A stretch of 64,000 nucleotides of DNA from JAKAIY01 sp963809385 (GTDB lineage: Bacteria > Chloroflexota > Ktedonobacteria > Ktedonobacterales > JADMIN01), in NCBI GenBank assembly GCA_963809385.1, contig CAWEJL010000006.1, positions 248,001-312,000 on the forward strand. Direction: 5' to 3'. The first letter of the stretch is position 1, and every line of letters starts with the position of its first letter. Made by a program: the position numbers and the translations under genes. The notes beneath the pieces are model-generated. The model had not been told where the DNA came from, searched no databases, and saw only the letters and a program-made list of their open reading frames with translations. This document shows, piece after piece, positions 42,549 through 51,174 of the stretch.

Positions 42549-43442
42549 TCAGCGGGTGGCCTGAGCAAATTCCACCACGACGCGGGCCAGCTCCTCGCCG
42601 CGGTCCTCCTGGAGGAAGTGGCGCGCGCCGGTGATCGTGACGTGGGGCTGGGCCGCCGCGCCGGGAATCAACTCCTGGAAGAGCTTGTCGCCGCCGCGCG
42701 TGATGCGCTCACCGTCGCTGAACGCGGTCAGGAAGGGCTTCTCGAAGCGCTTGAGCGCCTCCCACGCCTGGCGGTTGGCGGCGCTCGCCGGATCGTCTGG
42801 GCGCGTCGGGACGAGCAGCGGAAACTGGAGCGCGCCCGCCTTGTAGCGCTCGTCGGGGAACGGCGCCTCGTAGGCGGCGATGACCTCAGGGGACACCTCC
42901 GTCGCGCAGCCCAGCCGGATGACGCTGCCAATATCGAGCGTCTCCGCCGACTGCGAGGCGGTCTGCCACGCCAGGAACGCGCGCGACATCGGCTGGTCGC
43001 CAGTGGGCAGGCCGGTGTTGGCCGCGACGACGCGCGCGAAGCGGTCGGCATGCTCCGCCACCAGCCGCAGGCCGATCAGCCCGCCCCAGTCCTGGCAGAC
43101 GAGCGTGGCCGCGCGCAGGTCGAGCCCGAGCAGCAGCCCGCGCATCCAGTCCACATGGCGCTGGTAGGTGTAGTCCTCACGCGCCGCCGGCTTATCCGAG
43201 CGCCCAAAGCCCACCAGGTCCGGCGCGATGACGCGATAGCCCGCCGCCGCGATGATCGGGATCATCTTGCGATAGAGGTAGCTCCAGGAGGGCTCGCCGT
43301 GCAGCAGCAGCACAGGCGCGCCGTCCGCTGGTCCTTCATCCAGATAGTGGACGCGAACGCCTTCGACCTCCAGGTAGTGTGGCGTGAAAGCATAGCCCGG
43401 CAGGCTGGCGAATCGCTCGTCTGGTGTGCGCAACAGCTCCAT
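42549..43442 (-). CDS. dhmA: Haloalkane dehalogenase
   Basis: This alpha/beta hydrolase of 297 residues has the HLD pattern: LLLHGEPSWSYLYRKMIPII (oxyanion region), IAPDLVGFGRSDKP, and the nucleophile Asp in LVCQDWGGLIGLRL with the halide-binding Trp next to it. A late His lies in TGARHFLQEDRGEELA. The reaction replaces a carbon-bound halogen by hydroxyl. The gene symbol rests on family likeness only; an epoxide hydrolase is less likely because QDWGG and EPSW are HLD-typical. The ATG at 43442 follows GGGGAGACAAC. Confidence 0.87.
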   Translation of the reverse strand: MELLRTPDERFASLPGYAFTPHYLEVEGVRVHYLDEGPADGAPVLLLHGEPSWSYLYRKMIPIIAAAGYRVIAPDLVGFGRSDKPAAREDYTYQRHVDWMRGLLLGLDLRAATLVCQDWGGLIGLRLVAEHADRFARVVAANTGLPTGDQPMSRAFLAWQTASQSAETLDIGSVIRLGCATEVSPEVIAAYEAPFPDERYKAGALQFPLLVPTRPDDPASAANRQAWEALKRFEKPFLTAFSDGERITRGGDKLFQELIPGAAAQPHVTITGARHFLQEDRGEELARVVVEFAQATR

Positions 43443-43495
43443 CGCGTTGTCTCCCCTTACCGCATACGGCCGTCCGCGCCGCATGAGGAGAGCGT

Positions 43496-43531
43496 AACGC
43501 GCCCGCTGGCGTCATGGCCAGCGGGCGCGTT
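43496..43531. terminator. 15-bp perfect hairpin between dhmA and the flavoprotein gene
   Basis: AACGCGCCCGCTGGC and GCCAGCGGGCGCGTT are exact complements around the loop GTCATG. It lies 70 bases past the stop of the gene at 43601 on the same strand and 54 bases before dhmA. No T-run follows, so factor-independent termination is likely but not certain. Confidence 0.55.
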
Positions 43532-43600
43532 CGGGAAGGTCAATCCGCCGCTCAAAGCGGTCTGCGCGATGTTCTCTCGCCGGGAACTGAAGCGGGCGGC

Positions 43601-45193
43601 TTACCGCGCGCGGGTCGGGACGAGGCGGCCAGATTTGTCCTCGTCCTCCAGGCTGGCCTCTTCGTGATACTCGGCGTCGGTGTTGACCTTCCACTGGTCG
43701 TAGGTCGAGCCAGTAGCGATGTTGCGGGCCACCAGCAGCGCCGTCATCATCGAGTGGTCCTGGTTGTTGTAGTGGTGCATGCCGTTGCGCCCGACCAGGC
43801 TCAGGTTGGGCAGCGTGGGCGTCAGGTAGTCATGGATGACGGCGAGGTCCTGCTTGTAGGTGTCGTCGTAGACCGGGTAGGCCTTGGGCTGGCGCACGAC
43901 GACGCCCCACATGACATCCTCCGGCGCGCACATGCCCAACTGGACCATCTCGCGCGTGCCGAGCGCCACCAACTGCTCATCAGTGGCCGTCCATAAGCCG
44001 TCGCCCTCGAAGCAGAAGTATTCGAGGCCGATGCAGGTCGTGTTCTGGTCGGGCACCATGTAGGGGCTCCAGACCTTGAAGTTCTGCATGCGCCCAACTT
44101 TGACGGTCGGGTCGTGGATATAGATCCAGTTGTCAGGGAAGACGTCGCGCTTCTTCAGCACCAGCGCCACCGTCAGGAAGTCGCGGTACTTCAGGTCATC
44201 GGCGGCGGCGACCACCCTGGCGGGCATGGCCGGCTCCAGCTTGTGGACCAGCTCGCGAATGGGCAGCGTCGAGATGAACTGCGAGCCGGTAACCTCGCCT
44301 GTCTGACCCGACGCGGTATCGCGCACGGTGACGCTGGTCACGCGGTGGCCGTCGTGGTGGATGCTGACGACTTCCTGACCGAGCGCGACGATATTGCCGC
44401 CCGCGCGCAGCTTCGCCGTCACACGCTCCCACATCTCGCCGGGGCCGCGCTTGGGATAGCGGAACTCGTCGATCAGCGTCTTAATGACCGCGCCACGATC
44501 GCCATTGTCCTTCTTTGGCGGCAGCAGCGCGTTCTTGATCGCCGTGGTCAGGTCGAGGCCCTTGATGCGCTGCGCGGCCCAGTCCGCGGAAAGCTCAGTG
44601 GTGCTGATACCCCACACCTTTTCGGTGTAGGTCTTGAAGAAAATGCTGAACAGCCGGTGGCCGAACTGATTGGTCACCCACTCTTCCAGGTTGCGCGGAT
44701 CGCGGGTGGGGAAGACGCGCGCCCAGGCGTAGCTGGTGATGCAGCGCACCGTTTCGATTGGCCCCATGTTCAGCAGCGCGTTGCTGGCCTTGAGGGGATA
44801 GTCGAAGTACTTGCCCTTGTAGAAGATGCGCGAGAGGCGTCCGCGCGTCAGCATTTCCTCACCGAGGATCTCGGTCCAGAAGTCCTCGACTTCCTGGCTT
44901 TTGCTGAAGAAGCGATGGCCGCCAATGTCGAAGCGGTAGCCCTGCCGCTCTTCGGTGCGCGAGATGCCACCGACGAAGCGCGGGTCCTTCTCGAGCGTGA
45001 CTGTGGGCAGGTGGTAGCGCATCAACTCGTAAGCCGCCGTGAGGCCCGCCGGGCCCGCGCCCATGATCACCGTGCGCTTCGCCGCGTCAAGCGCGGGATG
45101 GCTCGTATCCGCGCCAGCGGCGGACGCCGCGCCATTCCCCGTCGCTGAGCTTGCGGAACGCGGGTTCTGTGACGCTGAGAGCATTGGGTCCAC
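43601..45193 (-). CDS. UDP-galactopyranose mutase-like FAD protein
   Basis: This 530-residue protein has a FAD site TVIMGAGPAGLTAAYELMRY at residue 41 after a 35-residue Ser/Ala-rich start. It continues with GYRFDIGGHRFFSKSQEVED, KTYTEKVWGISTTELSADWA and a C-terminal LSLVGRNGMHHYNNQDHSMM. The FDIGGHRFF and GRNGxHxYNNxDH motifs are typical of the UDP-galactopyranose mutase-like amine-oxidase branch, which often works in cell-surface glycan synthesis. The exact substrate is unknown. It stands alone on its transcript. Confidence 0.88.
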   Translation of the reverse strand: MDPMLSASQNPRSASSATGNGAASAAGADTSHPALDAAKRTVIMGAGPAGLTAAYELMRYHLPTVTLEKDPRFVGGISRTEERQGYRFDIGGHRFFSKSQEVEDFWTEILGEEMLTRGRLSRIFYKGKYFDYPLKASNALLNMGPIETVRCITSYAWARVFPTRDPRNLEEWVTNQFGHRLFSIFFKTYTEKVWGISTTELSADWAAQRIKGLDLTTAIKNALLPPKKDNGDRGAVIKTLIDEFRYPKRGPGEMWERVTAKLRAGGNIVALGQEVVSIHHDGHRVTSVTVRDTASGQTGEVTGSQFISTLPIRELVHKLEPAMPARVVAAADDLKYRDFLTVALVLKKRDVFPDNWIYIHDPTVKVGRMQNFKVWSPYMVPDQNTTCIGLEYFCFEGDGLWTATDEQLVALGTREMVQLGMCAPEDVMWGVVVRQPKAYPVYDDTYKQDLAVIHDYLTPTLPNLSLVGRNGMHHYNNQDHSMMTALLVARNIATGSTYDQWKVNTDAEYHEEASLEDEDKSGRLVPTRAR

Positions 45194-45428
45194 CCAGTCT
45201 CCTCCTGATCAGGCGTCTCCCGCCGGCCACGCCGCGAACGCCCCGAATAGATGCCATCTATACATCATCGCGTGGGCGGCGCTCGCGCTCACGCGATGGC
45301 CCACATACGTCGCACTGTCGCGTACTATCTAGGTATAACGACGCAGTATACATACCAGCGTATCATGCGGGCGCATCCTCTGGAATGGTGGTGGAACTTC
45401 GGGTGGGGCGGGCGGGAAAAACGCGGCC
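45194..45428. other. Intergenic stretch with an AT-rich promoter-like patch
   Basis: CTATCTAGGTATAACGACGC and AGTATACATACCAGCGTATC near 45325-45365 form the most AT-rich part of the region. It probably carries the promoter of the flavoprotein gene. No gene is visible. Confidence 0.35.
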
Positions 45429-46343
45429 TCAGTTGGCGGAGGCCAGGTTGACCTCCGCCGTGGCGATCAGTCCCGCCAGCGCCTGGAAGAAGCGCTCCGG
45501 CTGCTGCAACTCCGGCAGGTGGCCCGCCTCGGGCAGCGTGACCTCCAGCCCGCCGCGCTCGCCCAGCGCCTCCGCCGCCGCCCGCGCCTCAGCGGCGGAG
45601 CAGAGCGGATCGAGCCCTCCCCGGATGACGGCGGACGGCGCCAGAACCGTGCGCGCCAGAGCGAGCGTCTCCGTCCGGATGGTGTCCATGTCCCGCCAGA
45701 GCGCCACCGACGCCGCCACCGACGCCGCATGCTCCGGTCGCGCGCGATCCGCCCGCCGCCGCTCCTCGATCGCGCGCGTCGCCTCCGTCGTCGGACCGAG
45801 CGCCAGCGCTGTCAGGGCAGGCTCCGCCAGCCGCGGCAGCGCTGGCGCTCGCAGCGCGTAGCCCGCCAGCGTCTCCAGCGTCCCGCGCGGCGCAAGGCCC
45901 AGCGGTCCCACCAGCGCCAGCCCCGCCGTCCGCTGGGGATGCGCGGCGGCGTAACGCACCGCGACGCCCGCCGGAATCCCGCTGGCCAGGAACACGGCGC
46001 GCGCCACACCGAGGCTGTCCAGCCACTGGCCCAGGACGCCCGCCAGGTGGTCGAGGGTGTAAGCGAAGTCCGCAGGGGAAGGCCGCGCTGAGGCGCCGAA
46101 GCCGGGCCAGTCGAGGGCGAAGACGCGCCGCTCCGGCGCCAGTCGCTCCAGAATGCCGCGATAGTCGCGCCAGGTGTAGCCGACGTCGGGCAGCAGGACG
46201 AGCGGCGCGCGGGCCAGCAGCGCGCGCGGGGCGTCGTTCATCGCGGTGGCGATGCGCTGCCCCTCGATGATGACGCCGCGCTCTTGAAGCGGGTTCGACG
46301 CGGCTGGCTGATCCGCTGGGGATGCTGGTTCAGATGCGCTCAT
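45429..46343 (-). CDS. Alpha/beta-hydrolase fold protein, nucleophile elbow altered
   Basis: The 304 residues follow the alpha/beta hydrolase plan: LVLLPDVGYTWRDYRGILER, VFALDWPGFGASARPSP, an elbow VFLASGIPAGVAVRYAAAHP, VIRGGLDPLCSAAEARAAAE and LPEAGHLPELQQPERFFQAL. The usual G-x-S-x-G reads G-I-P-A-G, so the nucleophile Ser is absent while the late His is kept. The protein may bind but not hydrolyse a ligand, or use another residue. The ATG at 46343 avoids an upstream frame that runs into an R1 repeat. Confidence 0.75.
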   Translation of the reverse strand: MSASEPASPADQPAASNPLQERGVIIEGQRIATAMNDAPRALLARAPLVLLPDVGYTWRDYRGILERLAPERRVFALDWPGFGASARPSPADFAYTLDHLAGVLGQWLDSLGVARAVFLASGIPAGVAVRYAAAHPQRTAGLALVGPLGLAPRGTLETLAGYALRAPALPRLAEPALTALALGPTTEATRAIEERRRADRARPEHAASVAASVALWRDMDTIRTETLALARTVLAPSAVIRGGLDPLCSAAEARAAAEALGERGGLEVTLPEAGHLPELQQPERFFQALAGLIATAEVNLASAN

Positions 46344-46370
46344 GGAGAGGGTTATACCATAACGGCGGGG

Positions 46371-46502
46371 AGGCGCGGCCTTGAAAGGCCGGCGCACGGC
46401 GATGGGGCATGAATGCCCGCGTCGAGCCGTGCGCCGATGGGCCGCGCCTTGGCCTTTCAAGGCCGCCGTCGCGTGCCCCGGCCTTTCAAGGCCGGGATTG
46501 GC
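46371..46502. repeat. Dispersed repeat R1
   Basis: AGGCGCGGCCTTGAAAGGCC and GGCGCACGG are followed by two inverted arms, GGCCTTTCAAGGCCGC and CCCCGGCCTTTCAAGGCCGG, with GGGGCATGAATGCCC between. It lies between two minus-strand genes. Confidence 0.75.
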
Positions 46503-46506
46503 CCCC

Positions 46507-47707
46507 TTATCGCTTGACGTTGCTGGTAGCGGGGGCCTCGAAGGTGATCTCCAGCGCGCCGCCGCCCATGCGGGCCACGGTCGCGTCCAGCGGCGCAAGG
46601 ACGGCGGGCAGGGCGATGTCGCGCTTGAAGTTGCCAACCTCGACGATCAGGTCGTCGCCCTTCTTGGTCATCACCACTTTGCCCATCTCGACGTGTGGCA
46701 GTGGCAGTCGCAGCACGTACTGGTCGCCGCGCTTGACCAGCTCCTGCGGCGAGCCCTGGTAGAAGACCTTGGTCGGGTCTTCGTCGCCCCAGATTTCGCT
46801 CGCCAGCTGGGCCAGCGCCTCGACGCCGATCACCTCGCGCGAGCGGTAGGGCGCGTCCCAGACGGGCAGCGGGTCGAAGGTCTGGTGAATCTGATGGTAG
46901 TAGCCGCGCTGCTGTTCCATCATATCGCGCAGCAGCGCGTCCTGCGGCGGGGGAACGCTGGAGGGGTCTTTGACGCCGGGCAGCACGCGATTGCAGATCA
47001 CGCCGTCAATCGGGTAGCCGTAGAGCGTCAGGTAGGTCTCGGCCCGCAGCGCCTCCTTGATGACCATTTTCTCCGGGTTGACGACCAGCCGGTAGCTGCT
47101 GACGGAGCTGTCGGTGAGCGTTACGCGCAGCGCCGCCACCTGCGTATTCAGCTTCTCGAGCTGCTCCACGACGTTGACGCCGGGCAGGAAGGTCTTCAGC
47201 AACGGCTTGGCGGCGTTGAAGGCGATGTTGCGCCAGCCGGTGACGCGGTTGGCGTACCACAGGAACGTCTCCGGCATGCTGAGCAGGCGCACCGTCTCGC
47301 CGGTCGGCGCGGCGTCCACCACGACGACATCGAAGCCGGCGCTGGTGGCCTGGCGGTGGATGTTGAGCAGCGCCACAACCTCGTCCATGCCGGGGATCAG
47401 CGCCATCTCCTCCGCCGCGACCTCGCTCGCGCCCTGCTTCTTGAGGGTGTTGGTGATGTAGTCCTGCACCTTGCCCCAGCCAGCGCGCATCTCCTCCAGC
47501 ACGTTGATCTCCTGCGCCCAGAGGTTCTCGGCGATCTGGGTTGGCTCGGAGGTCAGCGGCTTGTCGAGCGCGTCGGCCAGGCTGTGGGCCAGATCAGTGC
47601 TGACGACCAGCGTGCGCTTGCCCAAGCTGGGCCGCGCGCGCGGCGGTCGCGGCGGCGAGCGTCGTCTTGCCTACGCCACCTTTGCCAAGATAGAGGATGA
47701 GCCGCAT
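46507..47707 (-). pseudogene. ArsA/GET3-family ATPase with a frameshift after the P-loop
   Basis: It starts MRLILYLGKGGVGKTTLAAA with the deviant Walker A GKGGVGKTT. At about 47630 one extra G shifts the frame. The second frame continues KRTLVVSTDLAHSLADALDK, then VVVVDAAPTGETVRLLSMPE (switch II), NPEKMVIKEALRAETYLTLY and GVICNRVLPGV, ending VEMGKVVMTKKGDDLIVEVG. Joined, it is a normal 400-residue single-domain ArsA-like ATPase. These drive arsenite export with ArsB, or in other branches target tail-anchored proteins. No arsenic gene adjoins it. The intact remainder suggests a sequence error or a very recent mutation. Confidence 0.83.
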
Positions 47708-48355
47708 CCCGCTTAGACCTTTCCGTGCGATCCCGTGAATGGAGAAATAGCTGACTGTCACGCCGTCACGCCTGATATTGGCGCGGCGCATGCTGCTTGT
47801 GACTGCCCGTGACGCGCCATCGCGAGCGCCGCCGGGAGACTTCCGGCGCGCGCCTGCCCGCGTCATCACACTCTACGCGCCGCCCGCGCGCGTAGTTGTA
47901 CGCCCCCGGACCGTGCGCCCAGCGCCTGGGCGCCTGAAGGCGCGGCTACGGGCCCCAGGCGGGAACCCTGAACCCGCCTGGGGGCTTCGCTGCGCTCGCC
48001 CGCAGGCCGCGAAGGCCGCCTGCGCGGCCTGGGACGCGGCGGGGAGAGCCAGCCAGCGGTTGCGGACAAGCGGACAATTCACAGGGCCTGGGCAGTATGG
48101 CGCATGCCCTTGATTCCAGGCGCGCGTTTTCGGCATGATAGGCGTGTTGATTATTTGCATAGTCTTTGTCGCGTGTTTGCGTGGCGCTGGGGAGCCTCCC
48201 AGCGCCGCGTTGAAGCGCCGCCAGGCGGCGCGGGAGGCGGTCTTTCTCATGCTGGCCAGCTCACGTGACGCTTCCTTCGAGGGCGATGCGCGCCACATCG
48301 CGCCGCTTAACGCCGCGCACGCGCAGAGCGCGCGAGGCGTGGGAGCCATGCGGGC
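47708..48355. other. Intergenic stretch with an R2 repeat
   Basis: Bases 47924-48062 form an R2 copy: GGGCGCCTGAAGGCGCGGCT, then CCCAGGCGGGAACC with GAACCCGCCTGGGGG, and CCGCGAAGGCCGCCTGCGCG with GCCTGGGACGCGG. The rest has no recognisable gene. An AT-rich patch (TTGATTATTTGCATAGTC) at about 48145 is a possible promoter for the next gene. Confidence 0.55.
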
Positions 48356-49330
48356 ATGCAGGGCCATGCGGGCCATACGCTGGCGGGCGCCCAGCCCGCC
48401 GCCGCGCCCGCCGCGCCACACCGTGCGACGGCGGGCGCGCTGGACGGCTCCGCCTCGCATACCGGCGCGACGCTCGACGACGCCTATGCCTACTGCCAGC
48501 GCGTGACGCGCGAGATCGCGCGCACCTTCTACTATGGCTCGGTCTTCCTGCCCGCCGAGAAACGCCGCGCGGCCTGGGCGCTCTACGCCTTCTGCCGCAT
48601 CGCGGACGATATCGCCGACGAGCCGGGGCTCTATCCTGAGCCGGACGCCGACCTGGCGCGCTGGCGTCAGGCGCTGCTCGACACCTACGCCGGACGCCCG
48701 CGCGGCCCGGTGATGCGCGCCTGGGCTGACACGCTCACGCGCTACGCTGTGCCGCTCCAGCCCGCGCTGGACCTGCTGGACGGCGTGGAAATGGACATTC
48801 GCGGCGACACCTACGAGACGTTCGACCAGCTCCGGCTCTACTGCTACCGGGTCGCGGGGGCGGCTGGCCTGCTGATGGCGCCGGTCCTGGGCTACGCCGG
48901 GCCGGAGGCGCTGGACGCGGCGGTGGACCTCGGCATCGCGATGCAGCTGACCAACATCCTGCGCGACCTCGGCGAGGACGCGCGGCGCGGGCGCGTCTAC
49001 CTGCCCGCTGACGAGCTGGCGGCGTTTGGCTACCCCCGCGCCGCGCTGGAGCGTGGCGAGCGGACGCCCGCCTTCTACGACCTGATGCGCTTCCAGATCG
49101 CCCGCGCGGAGGCGTATTACCAGCGCGGCCTGCGCGGCGTGGCCCTGCTCGACGCCGACGCCCGGCTGGCCATCGCGCTGAGCGGCGTCCTCTACCGCGC
49201 CATCCTCCAGCGCATCCGCCGCAACGGCTACGATGTCTTCACCCGCCGCGCCCACATCTCCACGGCGGGCAAACTGGCGATGCTCCCCGGCGCCTGGCTG
49301 CGCGTGCGCCTCGGCGCGCCCCTGGCGTAG
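48356..49330 (+). CDS. Squalene/phytoene synthase
   Basis: The 324 residues carry both Asp-rich motifs of trans-isoprenyl head-to-head synthases: AFCRIADDIADEPGL and LTNILRDLGEDARRGRVYLP, plus TFYYGSVFLPAEKRRAAWAL and ARAEAYYQRG. Such enzymes join two FPP or GGPP to make squalene or phytoene (hopanoid or carotenoid routes). YLPADELAAFGYP after the second motif fits phytoene/dehydrosqualene-type CrtB-like enzymes, but HpnC/D cannot be ruled out. About 45 N-terminal residues are Ala-rich and may not be translated; a later start near 48460 is possible. No other terpene gene is near. Confidence 0.87.
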   Translation: MQGHAGHTLAGAQPAAAPAAPHRATAGALDGSASHTGATLDDAYAYCQRVTREIARTFYYGSVFLPAEKRRAAWALYAFCRIADDIADEPGLYPEPDADLARWRQALLDTYAGRPRGPVMRAWADTLTRYAVPLQPALDLLDGVEMDIRGDTYETFDQLRLYCYRVAGAAGLLMAPVLGYAGPEALDAAVDLGIAMQLTNILRDLGEDARRGRVYLPADELAAFGYPRAALERGERTPAFYDLMRFQIARAEAYYQRGLRGVALLDADARLAIALSGVLYRAILQRIRRNGYDVFTRRAHISTAGKLAMLPGAWLRVRLGAPLA

Positions 49331-49414
49331 CCTCTACCCGCCGTGAGAAGGTCCTGCCGGGCGAAACAAGCGCAGGACAAACCGCTCGCCCTTCACCTGC
49401 CACGCTGAGCCGCG

Positions 49415-49457
49415 ACCCCCTCGCCCCGCAGGGAGAGGGGGCAGGGGTGAGGCTCCC
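49415..49457. repeat. Dispersed repeat R3
   Basis: GACCCCCTCGCCCCGCAGGG with AGAGGGGGCAGGGGTGAGG stands directly after the TPR relic's stop codon on the minus strand. Confidence 0.65.
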
Positions 49458-49930
49458 CTACCCACCCAGCTTCTTCGCCCGCCGCTCCGCCGCTTCCGCT
49501 TCGGCGATGCGGCCCAGGGCGCGGAAGCATACCTCGCTTGCGCGACCAACCTTGCGGATCTTGGGGATCAAGGCGTAACTGCTGCTCTACGCCGCCAGCG
49601 CTTCCTGATACGGCCTTGAGTTCTCTAGAATGCAGCTTTGTTGACACCAGGCGGCGGCGTAGGAAGGGTCGAGCGCTAGCGCGTGGTCGTAGGCCGCCAA
49701 CGCCTCCTCGCCCCGCCCCAGACCGTTGAGCGCAGGCCCTTGTTGTTAGGCCATACGTAGGGGGGTGACGCCTGCTGGTCGTTGGCGCCAGCCTCGCGCG
49801 GTCGTGAGCGGGGCGCCCTTGCCGACCCAGGCGCGCACGTATGCAGGGTCGAGCGCCAGCGCGCGATCATACGCCAGCGCCTCAGCAGGCGCTTCTGACT
49901 CGACCAACACGCGCTAGCTCGCCCCATGCA
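49458..49930 (-). pseudogene. Decayed TPR repeats following the TIR gene
   Basis: Different frames give ALAYDRALALDPAYVRAWVG, GRGEEALAAYDHALALDPSY and GRASEVCFRALGRIAEAEAA, ending RRAKKLGG-stop at 49458. These are three to four TPR helices now broken by frameshifts and stops. They continue the TPR unit (AQKRWADALPFFKRATERD) at the end of the TIR gene, so they were once part of the same protein. Confidence 0.65.
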
Positions 49931-50506
49931 TCAGCATTGCGCGGCGTCGCGCTCGGTGGCGCGCTTGAAGAAGGGCAGCGCGTCGGCCCAGCGCTTTTGC
50001 GCCGCCAGCGCGCGGCCCTGGGTCATCAGGTCGTCCACCGATTCGGCGGGCTGGGGCGTGGTGGGGGCGAGGGCCTGGCCAGCGGGGGTGAGGGCCAGCA
50101 GGCGCAGCGTGCGCTCCAGCATCTCGGCTTCGGGGTAGGGGGTGTTGTTGGGGCCTTCGATCCGCTTGTACTCCTCCAGGAAGAGCATTTGATTGAAGGC
50201 GTTGGGGTCAATCGGCGAGATGACCACCGGCAGGATGATGTGGCTGGGGTCGCGCAGCTGGATGTTGAAGGCCCACTTGCACTCACGCTTCACCCAGTCC
50301 GAGGCGAAGGCCGCCTTCGAGAGCAGCACGACGAAGACTGGGCGCGCGGCGAGCTGGCGCTGGATCTCGTCCAGCAGCTGGGTCGCGCCGAGGTTGTGCT
50401 CGTCGAACCAGACATCGGCGCCCGCCCCGCGCAGCGCCACGACCACCCGCTCCGCCACGTCCTTATCCGCCGAGGAGTGGCTGAGGAACACCTGCATCGT
50501 CGCCAT
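49931..50506 (-). CDS. TIR-domain protein with one TPR unit
   Basis: The 191 residues start with a TIR domain: MQVFLSHSSADKDVAERVVV, GADVWFDEHNLGATQLLDEI, PVFVVLLSKAAFASDWVKRE and CKWAFNIQLRDPSHIILPVV. The Glu in SDWVKRECKW is where catalytic TIRs hold their NAD-cleaving Glu. A linker leads to one TPR (DDLMTQGRALAAQKRWADAL). Bacterial TIR proteins often act in immunity by degrading NAD+ or making signalling nucleotides; the TPR would sense a partner. The rest of the TPR array is decayed (49458-49930), so activity may be lost or altered. Confidence 0.8.
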   Translation of the reverse strand: MATMQVFLSHSSADKDVAERVVVALRGAGADVWFDEHNLGATQLLDEIQRQLAARPVFVVLLSKAAFASDWVKRECKWAFNIQLRDPSHIILPVVISPIDPNAFNQMLFLEEYKRIEGPNNTPYPEAEMLERTLRLLALTPAGQALAPTTPQPAESVDDLMTQGRALAAQKRWADALPFFKRATERDAAQC

Positions 50507-50585
50507 CGCCCGCGCCCCCTTCCGCGCTACCGCCCGCGCCACACGACGCCGCCTGGCGGTATTCTATCATGCGTGCGGGCGAGGC

Positions 50586-50745
50586 GTGGGCAGGCTCCCG
50601 GCCTTGAAAGGCCGGGGCACGCGGACGGCGCCATAAATGGCGTCCCCCCGCTCGCCCCCGCGCGACCCGCCAGGGCATTCATGCCCCGTCGTCCGTGCGC
50701 CGGTCATTCATGGCCGCGCGGCCTTTAAGGCCGCGCGCCTCAGTC
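50586..50745. repeat. Dispersed repeat R1, multi-arm copy
   Basis: CTCCCGGCCTTGAAAGGCCG with GGGCACGCGGACGGCGCCAT, then CAGGGCATTCATGCCC, GTGCGCCGGTCATTCATGGC and a last arm GCGGCCTTTAAGGCCGCGCG. Here some arms carry CATTCATGG in place of CTTTCAAGG, as at 55.4 and 57.4 kb. Confidence 0.7.
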
Positions 50746-50826
50746 CCGCGCCGTGTAGAATAACGGGAAGCGCGCCCGCCATCTTCGCGGCCAGGGCGCC
50801 ATGCGGGAGTGGGAGAAAATCGCGTG

Positions 50827-51174
50827 ATGTCACGGACCGGCGCGCTGGTGATCGTCATTTTGGTCGTAGGGGCGGGCACGTACCTGTTGCGCGCGGTCCC
50901 GCTGGCGCTGGGCAGCCGCGCGAGGCTCTCGCCCGGCGTGGAGCGCTGGCTGCGCTACGTCACGCCCGCCACGCTGGGCGCCCTGCTGGGGCCGCTGCTG
51001 CTGACGCCGGATGGCGCGCTTGTCCCACCCTGGGCCAACGCCGCGCTGCTGGCCGCCATCCCGACCGCCGTGGTGGCGCGGCTCTCGCGCAACCTGCTGG
51101 CGACCATCGCCGCCGGGGTCATCCTCTACGCCGCGATTGGCGCGCTGCTGGCCTGGATCGGCGCCACCCGATGA
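50827..51174 (+). CDS. azlD: AzlD-type branched-chain amino acid exporter subunit
   Basis: The 115-residue protein has four helices and the AzlD signature GTYLLRAVPLALGSRARLSP, with ERWLRYVTPATLGALLGPLL. It partners the AzlC protein encoded next; together such pairs export branched-chain amino acids or analogues. The genes overlap by four bases (ATGA) in the order azlD-azlC, the reverse of the common order. GGAGTGGGAGAAAA lies upstream. A further ATG six codons earlier is possible. Confidence 0.87.
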   Translation: MSRTGALVIVILVVGAGTYLLRAVPLALGSRARLSPGVERWLRYVTPATLGALLGPLLLTPDGALVPPWANAALLAAIPTAVVARLSRNLLATIAAGVILYAAIGALLAWIGATR

